From a bacterium (GTDB taxonomy: Bacteria > Bacillota > Clostridia > Oscillospirales > Acutalibacteraceae), in NCBI GenBank assembly GCA_020625875.1, contig JAHLAX010000032.1, forward strand, positions 17,125 through 81,124: DNA of 64,000 bases. Reading direction: 5' to 3'. The notes beneath the pieces were generated by a model that was given only the letters and a program-made list of their open reading frames with translations, searched no databases and had not been told where the DNA came from. Within the stretch, counting starts at the first letter, position 1; each line of letters begins with the position of its first letter. This document shows positions 57,346-64,000 of the stretch, piece after piece. The position numbers and the translations under genes are program-made.

Positions 57346-58311
57346 ATGAATAGTGTTTTTTGGCTTGTTTTAATTATCTTAGCGATACTTATGTGGTCGT
57401 CAACAAGCTTGCTTTATAAAGCAGGCATCCATGACGGCAAAGAGGAACATATCTGCTTGAAATACTCTGTTTGTATCGGAATAGTATTTTTTGTAATTGC
57501 TCTTGTTTATTTGATTATACGCGAAGAATCGTTTTCTATTTTTGAAAGCGCCGTAAGATACTGGCCGATGACCATATTCGGCATTGTATACGCTGTCGTC
57601 AACACGATTTCTTTTAAAGGCTATGTCTATAACGAGGCGACGGTAGAGTCTCCCGTAGAGTCAATCAGCGGCGGTACGTCAACAATATTGCTTATCATAG
57701 CTTATCTTGCGCTTGGCAGAGTGGATTCAATCGCAGGACTTTTAACGCCTTTAAGAACAGCGGGAATATTCTTAATTCTGATAAGCATTATACTGCTTTC
57801 GATTGTCCGCAACAGAATAAACCGAAAAGATACTGTGCATAAAAAATCTCGCTTTTTGCTTCGGGGACTGGGAACCTTGATTTTCCCGGTTATATTTGCC
57901 GTGATTGACGGCTTGGAAACAATAGTTACAGGCGTCTGTTTAGATACTGAATACGGCTTTGGTATGCCCGAGGGCGACAGTATTATAATTGTCGGAATTG
58001 AATACGCGCTATTCGCTCTCGCGTTCTGGATTTATATCTTGTTTAAGGAAAAGAAAGCTTACAATCCGTTTACTAAGAAAAGCGCTCCGAGGTTACTCGG
58101 CGCGCTTGCGGATAATGTCGGAATTGTTTTTTACAGCTACGCGATGGCGATGAATTCGGTATCCACAGATCCGCTTCTTGCTGTGTATCCTGTCTTTGTA
58201 ATGATAGGAGGACGCGTATTTATGAAAGAAAAGGTCAGCAAGTCTCAGTACATTTTCCTGCTTGGAATTATCGCGGGCAGTGTGATGGTTGTTGTAGATA
58301 CAATTATGTAG
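57346..58311 (+). CDS. EamA/DMT-type membrane transporter
   Basis: The 321-residue protein has about ten membrane helices in two halves, as in drug/metabolite transporters. Motifs include the start WLVLIILAILMWSSTSLLYK and the C-terminal FYSYAMAMNSVSTDPLLAVYP helix pair. The substrate is unknown. I use the ATG at 57346, which has AAGGAG 7 bases upstream; a longer frame to 57295 lacks one. The MATE-fusion gene starts 23 bases later, so it probably opens the same operon. Confidence 0.82.
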   Translation: MNSVFWLVLIILAILMWSSTSLLYKAGIHDGKEEHICLKYSVCIGIVFFVIALVYLIIREESFSIFESAVRYWPMTIFGIVYAVVNTISFKGYVYNEATVESPVESISGGTSTILLIIAYLALGRVDSIAGLLTPLRTAGIFLILISIILLSIVRNRINRKDTVHKKSRFLLRGLGTLIFPVIFAVIDGLETIVTGVCLDTEYGFGMPEGDSIIIVGIEYALFALAFWIYILFKEKKAYNPFTKKSAPRLLGALADNVGIVFYSYAMAMNSVSTDPLLAVYPVFVMIGGRVFMKEKVSKSQYIFLLGIIAGSVMVVVDTIM

Positions 58312-58334
58312 TCTGAAAAAGGATAGAACATTGT

Positions 58335-60074
58335 ATGAAATTACACGCTAAAAGTAAAGCCGCGTTGATGTCAAAAAAATATTTTTCCATGCTTGCGGGC
58401 GGAACGCTGACTATGATGGTGGCGTCCATTATGCTGATGTCCGATTCGTTTATCGCGGGAGCTTTTATCGGTTCCGACGCTGTGGCGGCAATCACATTGG
58501 TAACGCCTCTCTACTCGCTTGCGGTATTTTTCGGCTCTGTTATCTCTATAGGTATTCCTCTCTTGTACTCAAAAGAGATGGGAAAATTCAACAAGAAGAG
58601 AGCGGATCAATCCTTTGGTTTAGGTGTGTTGATGTCCATTATCGTCGGCATTCTCCTGTTTGTGATAATCTGGTTGCTTGGGAATTTTTATCTGGTCAGT
58701 TATTCTCCCGAAAAAGAGGTTTTGCGTCAGGCTCAGGATTATCTGTTCTGGATGAACTTTACAATACTGTTTCTTCCCATACAAATGCTTATCGCGAATA
58801 TGGTCTACGGTGACGGAGACGAAACCGTTTCCACAATTGCTACTGCGGTACAGGGAATAGGAAACATCGCGCTCTCTATAGTTCTGAGCGGAATTATGGG
58901 AATCAGCGGTATCGGTTTTGCTTCTTTCATTTTCAACATAGTATCTATCCTGATTCTGTTGATTCATTTTTTGAAAAAGAGCAATTCACTTCGCTGGAAT
59001 CTGTACTTTTCCTTCGGGATTATGAAGGATGTTATACGCTACAGTATCATCGACTCAAGCTCCTATCTGTTTCTCGCAATATTTACCGCCGCGCTCAACG
59101 CTTTTATCAGCGCTCAGTTCGGGGCGGAGTTCCTTATACTCGCTTCCGCGATAACCCTTTGCCGAGAGTTTCAATTGCTGTTTGACGGTATCGGGCAAGC
59201 TGTCGGACCTATTTTCGGCGTCTATGTCGGAGAACAGAATCATAAAGGCTTGCGCTCCAGCTTTTCTTTAGCTAATAAAACAGCAATCATAGAAGGAATT
59301 ATCGTCACAATTGTTCTGGTGATTATCGCGCCTTTCGCTCCTCAATTCCTGAATGTAACGGATCCTGCGCTTGCGGGCTGGGTAGTGGTCGGCGTTCGTA
59401 TAACCGCGTTCAGCTCGACTTTTATAAGTATTCTGTATCTGCTGACTTCATACTATCTTGTTATCGAGAGAATCACTTTAGGGCTGGTTGCCTGCGCGCT
59501 GCGTGACCTGATTTTCAGCGTAGGTTTTGGCGTAGCTTTGGGTATGGCTTTCGGAATAACAGGTATGTTTATCGGAATCGCCGCGGCGCCCGCTGTCGCT
59601 TATGCCTTATTGCTGATTTATATTGTGGCGCGTTACGGCAAAAAAGACTGTCCTATGCTTCTATCCAAGGTGTTCGGGGACGAAAACTCCTATCTTTTCC
59701 ATCTTTCAGTAGAACCCGAACAGATTATCGGTGTTCAGAAAGATGTAGAGGCTTTGCTGCTTGATAATAATACAGACCGTCGTACAGTCGGAAAAGTTAA
59801 GCTGCTTGTCGAGGAACTGTATATGCTCATTCGCGAGAAAAACGGGGACAAGAAGGTTCTCAGCGAGCTTACCGTTTTTCTGCACCCCAAAGAAATAAGA
59901 ATTATAACTAAGGATGACGGAATCCTTTTTGACATTTCCGAGGATGATGTAAATGTAACCTCTATCGCGTCCTTTGCTGTTTCCGCTTATATGGAAAAGC
60001 TCGGGGAAAACCGACACTATCTGACCACCATGAGCTTAAACCGAAGCGCGTTTGTTATTAAAACTAATAAATAG
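58335..60074 (+). CDS. MATE-family transporter fused to a C-terminal RsbW-like ATPase domain
   Basis: The 579-residue protein has two MatE halves with about twelve helices (about 12-440; start MLAGGTLTMMVASIMLMSDS), then a cytoplasmic domain of about 135 residues. The latter has the RsbW/anti-sigma shape: helix KVKLLVEELYMLI in the N-box position, a KDDGILFDISEDD segment like the DNGxxFDP box, and an end of LTTMSLNRSAFVIK type. The N-box asparagine is replaced, so ATP or kinase function is uncertain. The next two genes encode a SpoIIE-type phosphatase and a STAS protein, the other parts of a partner switch. Transport substrate is unknown. The fusion is inferred to link transport with signalling. 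Confidence 0.85.
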   Translation: MKLHAKSKAALMSKKYFSMLAGGTLTMMVASIMLMSDSFIAGAFIGSDAVAAITLVTPLYSLAVFFGSVISIGIPLLYSKEMGKFNKKRADQSFGLGVLMSIIVGILLFVIIWLLGNFYLVSYSPEKEVLRQAQDYLFWMNFTILFLPIQMLIANMVYGDGDETVSTIATAVQGIGNIALSIVLSGIMGISGIGFASFIFNIVSILILLIHFLKKSNSLRWNLYFSFGIMKDVIRYSIIDSSSYLFLAIFTAALNAFISAQFGAEFLILASAITLCREFQLLFDGIGQAVGPIFGVYVGEQNHKGLRSSFSLANKTAIIEGIIVTIVLVIIAPFAPQFLNVTDPALAGWVVVGVRITAFSSTFISILYLLTSYYLVIERITLGLVACALRDLIFSVGFGVALGMAFGITGMFIGIAAAPAVAYALLLIYIVARYGKKDCPMLLSKVFGDENSYLFHLSVEPEQIIGVQKDVEALLLDNNTDRRTVGKVKLLVEELYMLIREKNGDKKVLSELTVFLHPKEIRIITKDDGILFDISEDDVNVTSIASFAVSAYMEKLGENRHYLTTMSLNRSAFVIKTNK

Positions 60075-60085
60075 GGAGGATAGAA

Positions 60086-61588
60086 ATGATTAAGAAACTA
60101 AAATTCAGACCTGAAATATTCGGGTTGGTTTTTACCATCGCGTCAGCATTATTTATTATATCGCTCAGTTTTCCCTTCTTTACCGAAAAAAGACTGGAGC
60201 CATATCTGTATAATTCAGGCATAGATTCAATAGGAGCGCTTATATGCGCGGCGCTGTTTTACGGATGTATGAAGCAGGAAGGAAGCGGAATAAAGCTATT
60301 CAGGATTCTGATAGTTTTGGTATGCGCCTGTTTTTTAGTAAACGAAGTGATATGCTTTACGGTGCTTGTCTCGGATTATCGTGTGATTTGTTTCATTTCC
60401 TGCTTTTTGAGCAAGCTGATTGATCTTGCGTTGATTTATCTTTTCTACTTGTACGTAAGAGAAACGCTCGGATTTGAGGGTAAGCTTGCAAGTGTCGCGA
60501 AAAAACTCATCCCCATACTTTTAATAATCCAAACGCTCGTTATGCTGTCCAATCTCATCACACCCGTTACTTTTACGGTTACTGCCGATGGAATGTATCT
60601 TGATACGGAGATTTACATAATTGAGGAAGTTTTCCTTGCTGTAACGTCCATTCTTACGACAATAATGGTATTTATGTCCCACAATCCCTTCAGCCAGAAA
60701 GCGGCGGCTTTAACGTTTATTTTCCTGCCGCTTATCGAATATTTTATTCTTGGAGGCAGCTTCGGAGAAGCCAGTCAGTACGGTATCATTTTGATGTCGC
60801 TTATCATTATGTACTGCGTCATTTCCAATGTAAAGAGCAGAAAGCTCGCCGCTACACAGACAGACCTGCAAATCGCGTCAAAAATCCAGACAAACGCCCT
60901 GCCGCCTGTCGCGCCCGAGTTTCCCAATCATCCTAACGTAAATCTGCGCTGTTGTATGCACACCGCGAAAGAAGTCGGCGGCGACTTCTACGACTATTTT
61001 GTGCTTGACGAAAACCGCGTCTGCTTCCTAATTGCCGATGTATCGGGCAAAGGAACTCCCGCCGCTCTGTTTATGATGACGGCTAAAACTATGATTAAGG
61101 ACTACGCTCTCACAAAAGACAGTACCTCGGAGATTTTTAACGCCGTTAACGTCCGTCTGTGTGAAAACAACGAGGAGGGTATGTTCGCGACGGCTTGGAT
61201 CGGTATTGTGGATACCCGGACTATGACGCTCCAGTACACCAACGCGGGACATAATTATCCAATGTTTTTGCGCCAAGGTAAGCCTTGCGAGGAAATGAAA
61301 ACAGTTCACGGACTGTTCCTCGCGGGTATGGAATTTACACAGTACAAACATACCGAGCTTCAGCTTGAATCGGGAGATCGTCTGTTACTTTATACCGACG
61401 GCGTTACAGAAGCTCATAACCGTACGAAGAACCTTTACGGTGAGGAGCGCTTGAAGAAGATACTGGAAAGCACACAGGATTCCACAGGGGAACAGGTGCT
61501 GGATTGTATTTTCAAGGATGTCAACGATTTTGCGGGTGAAACTCCCCAGTTCGACGACATCACTATGGTTGTTTTGTCTATTAAATAA
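60086..61588 (+). CDS. Membrane SpoIIE-type PP2C phosphatase
   Basis: The 500-residue protein has seven or eight membrane helices (about 10-250) resembling a 7TM sensor, a linker helix (about 252-275) and a PP2C/SpoIIE domain (about 280-500). Metal-binding residues are visible in VGGDFYDYF, LIADVSGKGTPAALFM, YTDGVTEA and FDDITMVVL. Such phosphatases remove phosphate from STAS anti-anti-sigma proteins, and a STAS gene follows directly. GGAGG precedes the ATG, 11 bases after the MATE-fusion stop. Confidence 0.92.
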   Translation: MIKKLKFRPEIFGLVFTIASALFIISLSFPFFTEKRLEPYLYNSGIDSIGALICAALFYGCMKQEGSGIKLFRILIVLVCACFLVNEVICFTVLVSDYRVICFISCFLSKLIDLALIYLFYLYVRETLGFEGKLASVAKKLIPILLIIQTLVMLSNLITPVTFTVTADGMYLDTEIYIIEEVFLAVTSILTTIMVFMSHNPFSQKAAALTFIFLPLIEYFILGGSFGEASQYGIILMSLIIMYCVISNVKSRKLAATQTDLQIASKIQTNALPPVAPEFPNHPNVNLRCCMHTAKEVGGDFYDYFVLDENRVCFLIADVSGKGTPAALFMMTAKTMIKDYALTKDSTSEIFNAVNVRLCENNEEGMFATAWIGIVDTRTMTLQYTNAGHNYPMFLRQGKPCEEMKTVHGLFLAGMEFTQYKHTELQLESGDRLLLYTDGVTEAHNRTKNLYGEERLKKILESTQDSTGEQVLDCIFKDVNDFAGETPQFDDITMVVLSIK

Positions 61589-61603
61589 TTGGAGGATATA
61601 CAA

Positions 61604-61903
61604 ATGAAATTGACAACAGAAAAAAACGGAAGCGGATTGACAGTTCATCTTTCGGGTGAGCTCAACACACTGACCGCGCCTGAACTGTCCGCGCTTTTGG
61701 ACAAAGAGCTCGGCGGAGTGCAGAAGCTGACTCTCGATTTCGCTGACTGCGATTATGTATCATCGGCGGGACTGCGCGTATTGCTTGCGACCTTCAAACA
61801 GATGAAAGTGTCGAATGGCAGTATGGAGCTTGAAAACGTCGGAGAGAATTTCAAGGACGTTTTGGTAAATACAGGTCTGGACGCGGTATTCGGAGTTTTT
61901 TAG
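61604..61903 (+). CDS. STAS-domain anti-anti-sigma factor-like protein
   Basis: The 99-residue protein is a single STAS domain with the conserved serine region DCDYVSSAGLRVLL, where one serine is the expected phosphorylation site. In RsbV/SpoIIAA systems the unphosphorylated form binds the anti-sigma kinase. I use the ATG at 61604 with GGAGG 9 bases upstream, just after the phosphatase stop. Its natural partner is probably the ATPase domain of the MATE fusion two genes upstream. No sigma factor gene lies nearby. Confidence 0.92.
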   Translation: MKLTTEKNGSGLTVHLSGELNTLTAPELSALLDKELGGVQKLTLDFADCDYVSSAGLRVLLATFKQMKVSNGSMELENVGENFKDVLVNTGLDAVFGVF

Positions 61904-61982
61904 GCACAGAGCCTTGTTGAAAGGAGTTAAATTCAACTGTGGTCAGCTAATAGAGAACACTGCATAGAAACCTTTGAGTCTA

Positions 61983-62012
61983 TTGACAAATAATATATAA
62001 TCTTTATATAAT
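61983..62012 (+). promoter_or_regulatory. Promoter of the S41-like protein gene
   Basis: A consensus TTGACA and TATAAT with an 18-base A+T-rich spacer, about 30 bases before the ATG. Confidence 0.7.
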
Positions 62013-62040
62013 AAATATAAGAATGTAAGGAGGAAATCTT

Positions 62041-64000
62041 ATGAAAAAAACAATCAGCATTATTCTCGCTCTGCTTATGGCGGCTTCCGTATATGTATGC
62101 GGATTTACCGTTAATGCCGCCGGGGATGAAATCATCCAAAATGACATTACGGCTCATATTTACAGTATGGATAAAACCGAAACGCTGAAATGCGTTTTCA
62201 AAAGCAGTATGCCTGATATGGCGTTTATCTCTACCGTTGATTATCTGAAGCAAATCTATGTTGACGAGCCGACTGAGGTTAAGAACGCGGACGGCACTTA
62301 CACGGTAACCAATCCGAAGGGAACGATGGTTATCGACCCCCAAAAGGATACTATCCATTTCGATAGTTTCGAGGGCTTTGTATCAGCTAAGGAAAATGCG
62401 GAAGGTACCGAAATGGACGTGTCTTACGTCAAGGAGCACGCGCCTGTCAGTGAGGGAGAAATAAAAGGTCTCGATATTGATTTTTCGCCTTATAAAATTG
62501 ATATTCTCGAATATGACGAAAAAACCTATTTCCCCGTGTCGTCGATCGGACTTCTTTTCGGCGCGACCTATAATACGGCGGTGTATTGCGAAAACGAGGT
62601 TTATTTTATCCATAGTTCCGATATAGTAATGGAAAACTGTTATTTCAAAAACTCTACGCCTTATAATACTCTAAAACGCAGCAAGGATCTGGTCGAGTTG
62701 TCTTATAACGATCTGTGCTTCGCGGTCGATAAGCTTTACGGCAGACCCGCCCGGGCTGAGATTGCGTCACTGCTTGAAGAAAAAAGCTTTGATGAAGCGC
62801 TGGACGAGTACAACGACGATACCCGTCGGGCAAAAGAATTGCTTTTATCCGAAAATATGGTTGATTATGTTCTCGGAACGGCTTATCTCGGAGAAGTATT
62901 CTTCGACGGAGGTCATACGGCGATTAATTACCCTGCGGTATTATCGTTTATTACTCCCGGAACTGCTATATATAGTGAGCTTGAAAAACTAGCCGATTTA
63001 GAGGATTTCCGTGACAGAGCTGCGGTAAACTATGCGATGAACACTCTCGGCTCAAGTCAGAAAAGCAGAGCTATGTTGGAACTCAGAAGCGGTAAATACA
63101 AAGATTATGATCTTGTAAAGTCGTGGGATGACAAGTCGGTATCAAAGCTTTATGTTACGGGAGATACAGCTGTTTTCGCATTTGATTCGTTTGTTAACGA
63201 GGCGGTTTATAACTTTAAATGGTCTCTTGACTACGCTAAGGAAAAGGGCATTAAGCGTTTTGTTATAGATCTGTCCTGCAACAGCGGCGGCAACGCGGCG
63301 GTCGTTATGTATATCATGGCTATGATCACCAATAAAAACAAGGACAGCTATGTTGCCTCATACAGAAAAATTCAGACGCTTACAGGCAATATTACAAGAA
63401 ACGATAGCGATGTTGATTTGAATTTAGACGGTCAGATAAACGACCTCGACAAGAGCGTATATTATGATTTTGAGTACGCCTTTATCACATCCAAAATCTC
63501 GTATTCCTGCGGAAATCTGCTTCCTTGTCTCGCGAAGGACGCGGGCTTCCCGATCCTCGGCGAAAGAAGCGGAGGCGGCGCCTGCTCGCTTTTGATCGCG
63601 TACACTCCCGAGACGTTTTTCTATACGCTGTCAAGTTATAATAAGTTCATCACCAAAGACAACAAGGACGTTGACAACGGCGCCGAACTCGCTTATGACC
63701 TTACAAAGCAGGCAAGCGATGAAAGCGGTATCGACTATTCAGGCTTGTATGATGTAGAAGCTTACAGCAAAATGATCGACGAGTTCTACGGCGTAAAAAC
63801 CGATATAAGCAAGATGAGCGCAAAGCTTTCTAAGACTTCCTATACTTATACAGGCAAGGAAATCAAGCCCGCTGTTACTGTAGAAGGTCTTAAAAAAGCC
63901 GACTATACCGTAAGCTACAAGAATAACAAAAACGCGGGAAAAGCTACGGTTACAATCACAGGCAAAGGCTCTTACAAAGGCACAATCAAAAAGACCTTCA
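62041..64000 (+). CDS. Secreted S41-like peptidase domain protein, 3' end outside window
   Basis: The frame runs off the right edge after 653 codons. It has a signal peptide (cut near VNA, about residue 26), an N-terminal region of about 360 residues without a clear family, then a domain like the C-terminal peptidase S41 family (about 370-545). There IKRFVIDLSCNSGG matches the substrate-binding strand and SKISYSCGN the serine region. The usual S-A-E neighbourhood of the serine is changed, so activity is uncertain. An MBG/Ig-like lysine-rich segment (about 590 on, YTVSYKNNKNAGKATV) matches that in the LRR protein at 26890. AAGGAGG precedes the ATG. Confidence 0.8.
   Translation, partial: MKKTISIILALLMAASVYVCGFTVNAAGDEIIQNDITAHIYSMDKTETLKCVFKSSMPDMAFISTVDYLKQIYVDEPTEVKNADGTYTVTNPKGTMVIDPQKDTIHFDSFEGFVSAKENAEGTEMDVSYVKEHAPVSEGEIKGLDIDFSPYKIDILEYDEKTYFPVSSIGLLFGATYNTAVYCENEVYFIHSSDIVMENCYFKNSTPYNTLKRSKDLVELSYNDLCFAVDKLYGRPARAEIASLLEEKSFDEALDEYNDDTRRAKELLLSENMVDYVLGTAYLGEVFFDGGHTAINYPAVLSFITPGTAIYSELEKLADLEDFRDRAAVNYAMNTLGSSQKSRAMLELRSGKYKDYDLVKSWDDKSVSKLYVTGDTAVFAFDSFVNEAVYNFKWSLDYAKEKGIKRFVIDLSCNSGGNAAVVMYIMAMITNKNKDSYVASYRKIQTLTGNITRNDSDVDLNLDGQINDLDKSVYYDFEYAFITSKISYSCGNLLPCLAKDAGFPILGERSGGGACSLLIAYTPETFFYTLSSYNKFITKDNKDVDNGAELAYDLTKQASDESGIDYSGLYDVEAYSKMIDEFYGVKTDISKMSAKLSKTSYTYTGKEIKPAVTVEGLKKADYTVSYKNNKNAGKATVTITGKGSYKGTIKKTF

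Noticed and set aside
1..64000. tRNA, rRNA, CRISPR arrays, origin of replication and known riboswitch classes
   Set aside because: Reading both strands by eye I found no convincing tRNA T-arm/CCA pattern, rRNA stretch, repeat-spacer array, DnaA-box cluster or riboswitch core. A covariance-model scan would settle it.

Overview
The window reads as chromosomal DNA of a gut-type Clostridia bacterium, most likely a Ruminococcus-like member of the Oscillospiraceae. The housekeeping genes (pgk-tpiA-gpmI, recA-recX-rimO-pgsA-cysS, trmB, prmC with a DUF1385 gene) are Firmicute in kind and order. The accessory genes point to a starch-associated gut organism: a type I dockerin joined to a CBM26-like domain and an esterase, a secreted GH13 alpha-amylase with starch-binding modules, Cthe_2159-type beta-helix surface proteins, BspA-type leucine-rich repeats and lysine-rich Ig-like secreted proteins. 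No rRNA, tRNA, CRISPR, prophage or intact transposase was seen.

Layout. 1-3.3 kb: end of a DUF624 membrane protein gene, a small anchored protein and a lysine-rich secreted protein. 3.3-8 kb (minus): gpmI, tpiA, pgk, trmL. 8-12.1 kb (plus): two small genes, the dockerin/CBM26 esterase and an L,D-transpeptidase with four Fn3 domains. 12.2-24.5 kb (minus): polysaccharide deacetylase, cysS, pgsA, rimO, recX, recA, prmC, DUF1385, a two-component system, an FG-GAP-like lipoprotein and trmB. 24.8-35.6 kb: mixed membrane and envelope genes (zinc-ribbon membrane protein, PAP2 phosphatase, LRR protein, D-Ala-D-Ala dipeptidase, patatin, CDF transporter, K+ channel, YhgE/Pip protein, CmpB-like protein). 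35.7-47.9 kb (plus): a surface module with beta-helix lipoprotein, OmpR-type two-component system, large Cthe_2159 protein, MacB-like ABC exporter, VTC polyphosphate polymerase-like protein, DUF4956 membrane protein, Cthe_2159 lipoprotein and PepSY protein. 48-49.4 kb: AIM24-type and DUF308 proteins. 49.6-52.7 kb: a 31-residue secreted-peptide-like ORF and the amylase. 52.9-57.1 kb: a cyclic-di-GMP EAL protein coupled to a diguanylate cyclase. 57.3-61.9 kb: DMT transporter, a MATE transporter fused to an RsbW-like ATPase domain, a SpoIIE-type phosphatase and a STAS protein. 62 kb to the end: an S41-like secreted protein cut by the window edge.

Two systems stand out. First, four promoters in the 35.6-44.6 kb module carry the same 33-bp architecture: two 11-bp direct repeats (consensus TTCAATAAAAC), exactly 5 bp, then the -10 box, with no -35 box. 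This is a PhoB/OmpR-type activator layout and defines a candidate regulon for the two-component system encoded in the same module. A half-site with identical spacing precedes the two-component operon itself. Second, the MATE-ATPase fusion, the SpoIIE phosphatase and the STAS protein form a complete set of partner-switching parts in which the anti-sigma-like kinase domain is built into a membrane transporter. Short repeats (degenerate heptads, REP/REPIN-like hairpins, a G+C-rich hairpin repeat) sit between the housekeeping genes in the first 19 kb, and some supply the stop codons and last residues of those genes.
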